A stretch of DNA of 64,000 nt from Aquilaria yunnanensis (lineage: Eukaryota; Streptophyta; Magnoliopsida; Malvales; Thymelaeaceae). The translations under genes were made by a program, and so were the position numbers. The first letter of the stretch is position 1. Every line of letters begins with the position of its first letter. Below, piece by piece: positions 1 through 10,909 of this stretch. Under the pieces are notes generated by a model that was not told the DNA's origin, ran no database searches, and was given only the letters and a program-made list of their open reading frames with translations. The stretch covers positions 16,305,001 through 16,369,000 of the forward strand of contig CM077594.1 of NCBI GenBank assembly GCA_039654915.1, written 5' to 3'.

Positions 1-1
1 A

Positions 2-496
2 TCATATGCCAACCTCAAGAAAAGAAGAGACCTGGAGTTCCAGGTAGGAGACCAAGTATGGTTAAAAGTATCTCCTATGAAAGGAGTAATGAGGTTTGGA
101 AAACGGGGAAAATTAGCCCCGAGGTATGTAGGACCATACCTAATACTCGCAAGAGTAGGAAATGTAGCCTACAAGTTAGAGCTACCGCCTGAGCTGGGAC
201 ATGTACATGACACATTCCATGTAAGCCTATTGAAGAAGTGTGTATTTGATCCTAAACAAGTGGTACATGTCACTAGTGTTCCCATCACCCAAGATCTCAC
301 CTATGAAGAAGAACCAATTCGGGTATTGGCAAAGGACACTAGGAAGCTCAGAAGTAAGTGGATATCGATGGTAAAAGTCCAATGGACTAACCATTCTGAG
401 GAGGAGGCCACATGGGAGGTTGAAGCTGAAATGCTTAAGAATTATCCTGATATCTTCCCTAAACTTCTAGGAAATTTGGAGGACCAAATTTCTTAA
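2..496 (+). CDS. Ty3/gypsy polyprotein, integrase C-terminus and chromodomain (partial)
   Basis: The frame is open from base 2, so the 5' part of the polyprotein lies outside the window. The protein starts with the end of the integrase C-terminal domain (a GDQVWLK motif, then KLAPRYVGPY and FHVSLLKKC). It ends in a chromodomain-like segment (EPIRVLAKDTRKLRSKW, VQWTNHSEEEATWE) and stops at 494-496. This order is diagnostic of plant chromoviruses of the Tekay/Del type. The domain is thought to steer integration into heterochromatin. The stop overlaps a polypurine tract and the 3' LTR follows within about 15 bases, which is normal for this lineage. No stop codon or frameshift is seen in the part present. 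Confidence 0.93.
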   Translation, partial: SYANLKKRRDLEFQVGDQVWLKVSPMKGVMRFGKRGKLAPRYVGPYLILARVGNVAYKLELPPELGHVHDTFHVSLLKKCVFDPKQVVHVTSVPITQDLTYEEEPIRVLAKDTRKLRSKWISMVKVQWTNHSEEEATWEVEAEMLKNYPDIFPKLLGNLEDQIS

Positions 497-508
497 GGAG
501 GGGAGTGT
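494..508 (+). other. polypurine tract of the gypsy element
   Basis: A purine-rich run (AAGGAGGGGAG) lies directly before the LTR. It is the expected primer site for plus-strand DNA synthesis and helps fix the LTR start at the TG at 509, or possibly 506. Confidence 0.7.
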
Positions 509-3430
509 TGTAATGCCCGGACAATCCAAAGTGATTAGGTCCCGGGTTAAATGGATTTGGAGCATAAGAATTTTTCCTTAATTAGGAATTTAGCTCAATT
601 AAATTGAGAAGACAATATGGCATGTGCATAATTGAGTGTTGAACATCTTAAAAATAAGCTTGGCTTAGGCCAAGAGAAATAGTAATGAAAATGGTGGTTT
701 TTAAAGATGAGGGACTAAATTGAACAAAGGGATTTTTAGTGGTTGGGCTCAATTGCCCAAATTTAGAAAGTTGGAGGACTAAAGGGGGAATTATGCCATT
801 TTAATGGCTTTGGATGCCTTAGCCAGCCATGCCCCTCCAATTCCCAATATTTTATGTCACCTTCCTCCAAATCCTATTATTTTAATCCACCTCTCACCCT
901 TAATCATTACCTTGGATTCTTTCTTCACCTACTTTTGACTTTTTCTACCAAACTTACACAAAAGTCTTCCAATTAGTCTTCCATCCATTAAATCTTGTCT
1001 CCCACTCATTTCAAACACATTATTAATTTCCTATTATTTTAATCCACCTCCCACCCTTAATCATTACCTTGGATTCTTTCTTCACCTACTTTTGACTTTT
1101 TCTACCAAACTTACCCAAAAGTCTTCCAATTAGTCTTCATCTCTTTTAATCTTGTCTCCCACCTTCCAAGCACATTATACACTCATTTTCCTTCCCATAT
1201 GGCTGGCCATTACCTTCCCACACATTAAAACATAATCACTCCACTCATTCAAAGCCATTTGCTCTCAAACTCTCTCATTCTCTCTCCATTTTCTTCCATA
1301 CCAAGTCTCATCATTCCAAACACATTTCCAACTCTTTTCTCATCTAAATATTCGTCCATAGCTAGAAATAATCATTTCTCAAATTAAAACCAAGTATTCT
1401 TGGTTGAATTCAAGCTCTAAGACCATAAAGAGCAAGAATCAGGTGAAGAATTCAAAGAAAACCAAGGAGGAAAATTCGGCCATTTCCATTTCTTGGAGGT
1501 TTTAAACTCCACTCAAGGAGCTCTTTGTGTGATTGAGTTCCTAAGTTCATTAGAAGCAAGAAATCAAGAAAAAGCTTGAAGAACATCAAGCACAAGAAAT
1601 TGGCCTTACCTCTTCTGTGAGGTTCTGTAAGTGTACACCAAGTGTTCTTGGTATTTTGTGTTATTTGAGTTAATCACCAAGTGTTCTTGGTATCTTATGG
1701 TTACTAATAAAATTCGGCCCATCTTGGTTCTTATGCTAGAAAATAATTTCTAGAGTCAACAAGCAAGGAAAACGAAGGAAAATAAGCTTCCAAAGCTTTC
1801 GGTGTTGTGGGTAAGGATTCCTATACTCACTTTATTGCATGGCCTAGTTCCATGGATTTTTTGTGTGAGTATTCGGGCCCCTAGGTGATGGTCAAAGAAC
1901 CATGTGATCCTAGGAGTGCTAAGAGGGCTTAAGTTATGTTATTGCTTCGGCAATTCTGTTTTGCTCATGAGCTAAGTTAAGTAAGCAAGCATTATGGGCT
2001 AGGAGTTAAGGCGGCCACCTTAATTCCTATGCTAAGTGAGCTCTCCGAAAACATTAAGTATATGAAATTAATGAACTAAAACTTGAGGGATGCTTGCTGC
2101 CCTTCTGTGAACAAAGTGTTAAGTGGCGTGTGTTTGTGTGCTTCTTTGATTTGTTGTGCATGCTAACCCCCGATTATGATATTATTGCTATATGCATGTA
2201 TCTTTTTGTTTTCTTTGTCTTTATGTTTCCTTTGCAGGAATAAGGATTATTTTGCCATTACATTCTTGGCATATGTTAGGCCTTGGAGGCCATAAGTTAG
2301 GCATTGGATGCCACGGAATCCTTATTGAGTTTTATAACTCACCCGCCCTACTCTACTTTTGTAGGTAAAGGTTTGCTTGAAAGATCAAGCTAAGAGTCTT
2401 GAGTACTCTTTCTGTATTCTAAGGTTGGATTTGTGTATGGTATTGCTCAAAATATTCTAAGTATTCTAAGTATATAAGTTGCTTGTAAACAAGCTAAAAA
2501 AAAAATGTGGACTTTCTGTGCAGGACTTGAAGTCTTAGAATTGTGGGAACAAGGTCTATTAAGGTGGAAATTTGTGTTCCATGGCTTTGTGAATTTATGG
2601 GTTGCTTTTAAGCATGTTTTTGTTGGTCTAACTTTAGTGACCAAATTATGGACTTAGCTAAAATTTGGCCAAAACTTGGCTTTGGGCTTGTATTATGGAC
2701 TTGGACATTTTCGGGTATTTTTATTGCTTGGTGGACTTACCAAGGCCCATGCATGAATTTATGGGTTATGTTTTCATGAAATTTGAAGCATGTTGAAATT
2801 GGGCTTAAATAAGAACTTAAAAATTTTGATTTTATTCTTGGTTAATTTTGGGCCATATGCATGTTAAGTACTAAAAGGCCCATAAGCCCATGTCTATGTT
2901 AAAAGCATGCAATGTTTGGCTATGTATGCTCATTTAGTAAAGAACATGCAAGTAAACTTAGAAAAAGCATGAAATTGGATGCTTGTGTAAAGTTTGGCTA
3001 ATAAGAAATTTAAATGCACGTATGTGAATTAATACATGCCTAAGCATTAGTTGCATTTAAAGGCATTAAGTGATTATGTGCACTAGTGAACTCCAAAACG
3101 CATAAGCATGCAAAGCATATGCATGAAAATAAGTTTTTAAACTTAAGTTGGTGTTTTAGTTGCCATGCATATTCTTGGCTAAGCTCGGTAAAGACCATGA
3201 AAATGAACACATGAAATCCACATAGGCACTAGCTTGTTTCTGAGAGCACATCAACTTAACCTTAATTAAAGAACTTAACGAGTTAGTACCGATAAGTATC
3301 CTGGGGTTCGTGCCCATAAGTCTTAGTGAGTTTTAAAAGCCCCTTCTGTGTAATGAAAACTTCCGCTGCATGTTTAAAAAAAAAAAAAAAATCAGGCCCA
3401 AATGGGCCAGGGGCAGTTTAGGGCACGACA
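509..3430 (+). mobile_element. 3' LTR of a chromodomain gypsy retrotransposon
   Basis: The LTR begins TGTAATGCCC just after the polypurine tract and ends GGGCACGACA, giving TG...CA ends and a length of about 2.9 kb. Long LTRs of this size are usual for Tekay/Del elements. The sequence is non-coding. It contains a 157 bp internal tandem duplication, a short repeat of AAGTGTTCTTGGTAT (near 1639 and 1679), and an A-run at 3375-3390 close to the end. The five bases after it are GTGTG, but the other side of the insertion is outside the window, so the target duplication cannot be checked. Confidence 0.85.
873..1180 (+). repeat. 157 bp tandem duplication inside the LTR
   Basis: A block starting CCTATTATTTTAATCC at 873 recurs at 1030, a period of 157 bases. 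Only a few substitutions separate the copies over the first 110 bases, and the tails diverge. It lies wholly inside the LTR. Confidence 0.85.
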
Positions 3431-3602
3431 GTGTGTGTGTGTAATAATAATAATAATAATAATAACAATAATAAATATTATATATAATATAATGTGTCAT
3501 AAAATAGTATCATATTGTACCATAATATGCATCTTAATGTATCATAATATATAATATATCATTTAATATAATGTATCATATGTATCATCTAATATATTTG
3601 TA

Positions 3603-3647
<45 letters not shown>

Positions 3648-3682
3648 ATATCATATTTATCATTCATATTTTACAATTTTAG

Positions 3683-3719
<37 letters not shown>

Positions 3720-3720
3720 G
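3431..3720. repeat. microsatellite-rich AT block
   Basis: The block holds (TAA)n at about 3443-3463, AT-rich TATCATAATATA variants, a pure (TG)n run at 3606-3644 and a (TA)n run at 3686-3716. A further short (TG)n lies at 3815-3833. Open frames across this block are low-complexity artefacts. Confidence 0.9.
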
Positions 3721-3839
3721 TGTATGAACATATTTATGTAGTGAAATTAAAAGTTATGGTTTTATTGTATATATCTTATATAAAAAGCTCATATATTGCA
3801 TGTGCACGTGCACAGGTGTGTGTGTGTGTGTGTGAAAAA

Positions 3840-5332
3840 GCCAATAAAGCCCAAAAAACCCATAACCTTAACCTAGCCCATATAAAAACCCTAACCAATC
3901 TTTTGCCTCCATTTACCCTCCTCTTTTTGCCGCCTTATAAAAATATTAGCATACACATAATAATAATAATAATACCCAACCTAACCCAACCCATGTATTA
4001 TTCATTGGGCCAAAACCTAGCCCAACCATATAACCCTAATTATAAATACCCAACCCTCACCCTCACCCCCACAGCATCCCTTGCCTCACCTTCTCATCTG
4101 CTCTTAATAGCTGTCCCTCTCATCTTACCTCCCTTGCCTTGCCCTCTCATCTGCTCTCCGCCATCTCTCTCACCTTCCCTTCCTCAGCTCACCCTCTCAT
4201 CTGCTCTCCACCATGCCTCTGATCATCTTCCTTCCCTCGCCTCACTTTTCATTTACTCTCCGCCATCCCTCTCATCTTTCCTCCCTCACCTCGCTCTCTC
4301 ATTTGCTCTCTGCCATCCATCGTCATCTCTCCATCAAGTCGCTGTCAGCCATTCTTCATCATCTCTCCATTCGCCGCCATTACGCTGGAACCTTTCTCTG
4401 TCTTGATTGCTGTACTCATTGCCGTTCGCCGTCATCTCTCCATTGCCTCACCATCATCCTCTATATCACCTCTCTGCCCTATTGCCATTACTGCTCATCA
4501 CCGCTCGCTGCTCCTCCATGGCTCGTCGACATCGTCCTCTTTCCGTCACCTTGGCTTCTCCGTTCACAGTTCATCGACATCCGCCTTCGCTCCACCTAAC
4601 TCCTCGGCCCGTTGTATTTGCATATCTGCTTTAGAATTTTTGTAATTTATGTTTTTGATTTTGTTAGACCTGATATTAAATTATGGTTTTGTTGTATTAT
4701 TTGCACTTTATGTGATATGTTTGAATACCTGTTTTGAGTTATTGTTATTTTGTTGGTTTTTCTAATTTTTTATGATTCTTTTTAATTTAAGTGATTTTTG
4801 TGATTTTGTTATTTCTATGATTTAGTGATTTTGTAATTTTGTGGTCTTATGACTTTTGAATTTTTTAATTTTAGTGAATATATTTTTGAAATAGTATAAA
4901 ATATAATATTTATTAAATATAAAATACTTTTTATATAAATATCAAATATAATTTAGTAATATATAAAATATATTATCGAGTTTTATTTTTTTAAAAAAAT
5001 TGCTTCCTACGGCCCAATTCGTTGGTAATTTACTAACGGCTTAACCTGTTGAGAAGTTATCAACGGCCTGAACCATTGGTAATTACCAACGTTTACGTGT
5101 TCGAAATACCTTAGGCCATTAGAAAATCCTTCTGGTCTATGACCATTGGTAATTTACCAACGTGCTTACGTAGGAAATTACCAACGCTCTAAGTTTCAGC
5201 CATTAGTAATATAATTTTCAACGATCGATTTACCAACAGCCTGCTTCCAACGGTTGCATATTGGTAATTTTAAATTTTCTAAACGTACGCATCGGTAACG
5301 GCCGTTGGAAAGGAAAGTTTTTTTTAGTAGTG
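3840..5332 (+). mobile_element. CACTA-type transposon fragment, right end
   Basis: The right terminus reads TTTTTTTTAGTAGTG and ends at 5332. Its reverse complement starts CACTACTAAAAAAAAC, a CACTA-superfamily end. The preceding 330 bases (about 5000-5320) hold subterminal repeats built from TTGGTAATTTACCAACG and its inverse. Further left are an AT-rich segment and a CT-rich segment (4070-4620) whose open frames are low-complexity Ser/Pro/Leu protein and probably not coding. No matching left end is visible, so the left part is lost or lies beyond the gypsy insertion. A related copy ends at 36339. Confidence 0.6.
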
Positions 5333-6813
5333 TTTACTTGACCCTTCCCTAATTATAAACTTATATTTTAGATACATCTTTTACACAAAAATTTATAATT
5401 TGAATATAAATTATCATATATTACATTTGCGATATTTTTGTTATTTAAAATTAATTCATGTATTTTATTAAAAGTATAATTCCAAAAGGACTTTTCCAAC
5501 TTTTTGTGACATTAAATAATTTAAATAATAATGTAACATTATTGAACTAAAAATATTATATTACTATTTTGGGTGACTATGTCCTCCTTTTATGCACGTT
5601 AACCCAGATGGTGTCCAACCTCATATGCCTCCCATGAATTTTGTGTATAATGCAATTTACTTAAATGAAATGTTAATTCTATTAACGTAAGAACTCCCAT
5701 TTAAAAGCTCTAATATCCTTTCCATTTCACCACCCTATCTTTTCATTCGCAAATTTTTAATTTAATCTATTTAATGGTTCTAAAATTGAAAAGAACGTGT
5801 GGTGAAGCTTATCTTTTGTTTTCTTTTATTTGCTTCTAAGCGTAGCAAAATTCCAGCACTTCGGTGCAAAACTCTGCAACGTTTTTGCACTACCTAGGAA
5901 AAAGAAATGAACCGAATTTTCTTACCTCTCCCAATAATCTGTAACGTAGCCCCTTCTTCAAATTGTTTTTTAAATCCCATTTTACCTAACAAGCAAGCAA
6001 GGAGTCTGATTAACTAATGAAATCAGCTCCTTATCTAAATCATACCACCAAAAATTCAAGGGAAGTCAAAACATTTGCGTAGTTGGGGCTGAGATTTGCT
6101 TCGGTTATGGAGGTTTTGGGATGGCTGGAGGTGGAAGAAACGAGAGGGGAAAAAAAAAGTCAAAGCCTAGCTTATAAAATTAAGCAACATGTGCGATGCA
6201 CATGCTATGATTCAATTGTCACGACTTCCCATCGTTTGTCTCCAATTGGAACGAGGCTGAAACTTGAAGACTAATTCTCGTATTCCCAAGCTGAATTCCT
6301 TTATATCTTAATTACACAATTCAGCCCTCAGGATTTATGAACTATGCAATTAAGTCATAGACAACTCCTAGGTTCCATTTCAGACTGCCTAAGGGCAACA
6401 TAGACAATTTACAATTATCCAACCTTGCAATAAGAGCAGGTCACTATCTATAATGACCAAACCTGCCCCTCTTAGCTAGCTTAGCTAAATGACCAATTTT
6501 TTTTTCTTTTTAAACTAATATACTTTATTGAACTGATATCTTGCTTACAATAAATATTCCAAATATATAAAATTACTAAAATAATTAATGTTATCTCAGT
6601 AATATCAATCAGAGTCTTGGAGAGCCATAATAACCTATATAGAAAATGATGATTAAAATGGTTATCAAGAGCAACTGGGCTGGTGACCAATAAAAGCAAT
6701 AACCAAACAGTCTCCCCAAAGCACAAGGACCATTTCAGCAACCTGGCACCAAATAAAAATGGTAGCCATTCGATCACACTAGTCCTTCAATAGCTTTTCG
6801 GCGATCATTTTGG
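5333..6813. other. anonymous intergenic sequence
   Basis: AT-rich DNA with no open frame that I recognise. The longest frames (63 aa at 6083, 98 aa on the minus strand at 6481-6777) have no family features. I see no RNA gene or mobile-element terminus. Confidence 0.6.
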
Positions 6814-6839
6814 CCATACTACAAGAAAACAAGGCATTT

Positions 6840-7170
6840 GAGATGGAAAAAAAATGTAAGGAAACCGTAGGAAATGGTTATTTCCTACAATTAAAATCTT
6901 CGGACAAAACCGTAGGAAAAATCAGTGTCGGAAATAAAAACCGTCGAACAAGCGTAAAATACTCCTATGCTTTTGTGATGCCCGTGGACCCCAGCTTATC
7001 CAACGGTTTTGAGATGCATTAACTCCTACACTTTTCTGACAAGAGTATTTCCTACGGTTTTGTGACGCCACTTGTCCTACGGTTTTGTGACCCCATTTGT
7101 CTTACGGTTTTGTGACTCCAATATCTCTTACGGTTTTTTGACATTAATATTGTTCCTATGATTTTGTGAC
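6840..7170. repeat. left subterminal repeats of the CACTA element
   Basis: At least five direct copies of a motif close to CCTACGGTTTTGTGAC are spaced about 24-30 bases apart between 7050 and 7170, with looser copies from 6870. In En/Spm such subterminal motifs are the binding sites of the small DNA-binding protein; here that role is an inference. Confidence 0.8.
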
Positions 7171-7319
7171 AAGTTAAAGATTTTAGTAAATTAATTTATA
7201 CACAAATTAAAAACATATTATATTGCATTATATATATATATAATTTTAGTGTTATTATTATTATTGTTAAACAATTGATCAAAGTAGTCAATAATTCACT
7301 ATATATACATAAAATTAAT

Positions 7320-9411
7320 CAAATTTTACAGAAAAAAGTTAATTACAAATAACTGAATGTCTAATATAAAATAAATGGGATGCAGTGCCGAGCTGATCAC
7401 GCCATTTCGCTGGCTACGATCATCGTCATGATGCTGAGTGGAGGATCCGATACGTAGGTCGTCTGAGAAAGCTGATGCAGGTATAATCCCCTGCCAGATC
7501 AACTTGTTAAGCATGGCGCTCATTGTAGCCTCGGTCTCTCACTGGACCTGAGTGCGAATGTCTACCTGTAACTGGGTAAAATCACTCCGTAGCTGGGTGT
7601 TCTCAGCCCTTAGCTGAGCAATCTCAACCAAATCAGCACATGGAGCCTAAAAAATTTGATAAGTAGCAATTAGCAATGTAAAAGTGATAAAAATAATTAA
7701 TTAAGTTAAATATGAATGAAAAATACCCAATTTGGTCCAAAAGTCTGGGGATCAATGAGTTGGAGCGGAACACCCGGTAGTCGGCCTTTTTTTGGTGGGC
7801 CTCGTACGTCGCTCCATACCTCTGCATCAAACTGCGGGCGGTCATCCAGATTCTGGTATTTTTGTTGAATCCACTGGACATATCCATCCTACAAGAAAAA
7901 GAAATTATAGTTACTAAGACAGTTAATATATTTTTAAAACATTGCTAGTAGTGGTAAATGAACATTTATTACTTGCAGCTGCTGTGAAATCGGATCAATG
8001 GGCTGACCGGTCTTCTTGCGTCTATGAGTATGACACCATCACTCATCAAATGATGGCTCAACTACATCTCGGGCTTTTGTCTGCACAATTTTAGATATCA
8101 TTAAAATTTTATGTAATTAATAAATCATAAAAAAAATTATAATGTATGGAAGGGAGAAGTTGGTACCATACAATCCTAGTGCATCTTTCCTCAGATTGAG
8201 CTCATCATGTGTTTCGGAACAAGGCATGAGCTATCCGCTATGTACTTGGCATGGGAACCAACCTCCGATAGCTACCTTCATCTCTCCTGTTCCCACTGGT
8301 CACACAACCTGGTTCCATACTTGCTGACCGTAGTAGGATGGAACATGTGGCCACAGTAAATTGTAGTCAGGGTTGGTGAAGAAGTTGGGGATCTTCTAAA
8401 TTGTAACGGACCTCCAATGATAGACGCAGTTTCACATGAACTGTGAACAGAAGTCGAACACAATGCGGCGGATGTGGCTAAAGTCTCTGGGGTCCCATCT
8501 ATAGTAGTTCTGCAATATCAAAAGAGAAAATAAAATATGAATTAGTCCATATAGAAACTATTATTTAAAAATGTACATAAACTAATTACCTTTAACTTGG
8601 TGACGTGCTCCTCTCGTGCAGCTCGAGATGCATGTGACCAAGCTATACAACTTTTGTCCCACAACCTCATATGAATGGAGGCTACGGTGGAACGAATGGA
8701 CTGATAAGTGAGTAAGCTGTAACAAATTTAAATTATAGTAAGATATATATATAAAGTGATGTAATTAAAAACAACGTATAATTATATCAACAATGAAATT
8801 TGTAGGAGTCAGTAACACTCACTCTCGAGGGACTAAAATCGGGCAATCCTGCAGAGGTGGAGGTGGTGGTAAGTCAACTACCCACGGGCCTCACCCTCTA
8901 AGGTGTGGAGCGCCATCAATTGGCTGCATGTTATGTACGACGGCTGGGCTGCCACCATTTGGCTGCTGCTACTGATGGTGGGTCGAATGTAGGCCAGGTA
9001 GATGAGTGGCTATACCAATCTCATATGGATCAAGGAAAGAATTAGGATCGAGGTCTCATGTGGGCTGCCCGATCCCTGTATGCTGATAGTGAGATGACCC
9101 GGATATTCCGCTCATATCCGGGAAATAGGCATTGTGCTGCGTGTCTCAAAACTGATGAAACGCTGAGGTCGATGTGCCAAAAGTCTGGGGCACATAAGGT
9201 AAAGCACCGACTGCTGAGGCACCTAGGTCTATGGCTAGGTCTATGCCACCAGGGTTTTAGTCTGGGTATGTGGCAGTAGGGTCTCAGATACCTGGGTCTG
9301 ACTCTGAGTCTGAAGGTGTCACAGTAGGCGGTCGTGGACCCTGAGTGCGTCGCGGGTCATGCAAGTCCTTAGCCGAGCCTTTGCCCGAGCCTGACTGTCT
9401 GGGGCGAACCA
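7320..9411 (-). pseudogene. second CACTA gene, Transposase_24-like, decayed
   Basis: Read on the minus strand, the gene starts at an ATG at about 9411 with MVRPRQSGSGKGSAKD. A Pro/Gln-rich region follows (a run PPPPPPLQ near 8860), then segments typical of the plant CACTA ORF usually labelled Transposase_24: a HTHRRKKTG motif near 8020, a WIQQKYQNLDD stretch near 7850, and a C-terminal coiled coil (EIAQLRAENTQLRSD) near 7600. AT-rich gaps with plausible splice sites separate the blocks. In-frame stops occur at several points in the first exon and in the later ones, most explicable by single transitions. In relatives this protein is thought to help bind the element ends. Exon borders are approximate. 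Confidence 0.72.
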
Positions 9412-10149
9412 TCCTAAAATTATAGTGTAACATGTTTTTAATTTTTTCTAATTGTTGCAAAACCATTATTACATAAATATTTAACACTAAATTACCACTA
9501 CATCACAGTCTTTTATTCATAAATTACCATTACTACAATAACATTTACTTATTAAATTTAATTATTGAAGTAAAATAATTAATTTTTAAATTGCCATTAT
9601 TTCAATTCCATTCGTGCTGTAACAATGTTTATAAATTACCAATTATTTGACTAAAACTTATTTATAAATTACAATTATTGAACTAGCATTAACTGATTAT
9701 ACTAACATTATCGTAGTAACTTTAACTGATTACATTAAGATTATTGAAGTAACAATAATATTACTCTAACATTATTAACGTAACAGCTTTTTACAACTGC
9801 CCACATACATATTATATGCTTTTGTATAAATATAATTTACCATTATTACACTAGAAATTATTTATAACTAACCACATACATATAACTAACAACATATATA
9901 AAATTACTTAAGACATATAATATGAAAATTGACATTAAAAAATTTAACATACAATACATGCATTATGTAAACAACAACTATAATACCAAACATTAGTTAT
10001 ATAAGAAAAAACTGCTAATAAAATTAAAAATACCTAGTAGAAGGATCTCTGGAAGGGAGTTTGGGAGAGGGTTTGGAAGATAGCGTCACAGAAGAGAGGG
10101 ATAGCAGTGTGAAGGAACTAGAAACTCCCACGAATTTAAAGGGAAGATG

Positions 10150-10560
10150 CAGTGGTTAGGCTTCCCAATAGTCCTACGATTTTCCTGCACTTTTTAAAAT
10201 TGTATGAACATCGTAGCAAATTTACCTACGGTTTTGTTACAAAAATTAAAATGTGTCTCAAAAACATAGGAAATAAAAATTTAAGATTCCCGCCATTAAT
10301 TGGGTTCCTACTTTCTGTCCGACATTTTTCTGACGCATTTTGTCCTACAGTTTTCCTACACTTTTTAAAATTGTATGAAAACCATAGCAAAGTTTCTTAC
10401 AGTTTTGTTACAAAAATAAAAAAGATGCCACAAAAACCTAGGAAATGAAAAATTTAAGCATCCCGCCATTAATTGTCTTCACACTTTTCATCCGACGGTT
10501 TTCTGACACATTTTATCCTACGGTTTTCATACTTATTTGTAATATTAACTCAAAATCGTC
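10150..10560. repeat. internal 171 bp tandem repeats with subterminal-type motif
   Basis: A unit with TTTTCCTGCACTTTTTAAAA at about 10181 recurs at about 10352, a period of 171 bases, and a partial third copy follows to 10560. Each unit carries TCCTACGGTTTT-like motifs, the same motif as at the element ends. It lies between the two genes of the CACTA element. Confidence 0.8.
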
Positions 10561-10909
10561 GGATAACATCATTTTGGTATAATATTTATATTTAAATTTA
10601 TACATATTTATAAGCTGTATGAACTAATTAATTACTATATTTATATTCTATAATTTAAATTTATGGATTTAATGTATATGGTTAGATTGAATTTTCAAAA
10701 TTTACTAACATTATTATCATTTTTTTAATATCATGCAATAATTTTTTGTTCCGAAAAAAATTGATATATTCATTTCAACGTAGGTAACTATATATGTGAT
10801 CCATGATTAAATTTAAGAAATTTAATATCTTTTTAGTCGAAAACGCACATGCATTCAAAGTTATATTACGCCTTCAAATAAAACATATTGATGTTTTTAA
10901 CAATTACAT

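Noticed and set aside
3609..4645. Overlapping plus-strand frames of 75-265 codons
   Set aside because: They translate (TG)n, (TA)n and CT-rich sequence into Cys-Val, Ile-Tyr and Ser-Pro-Leu runs, overlap in several frames, and lack any domain.
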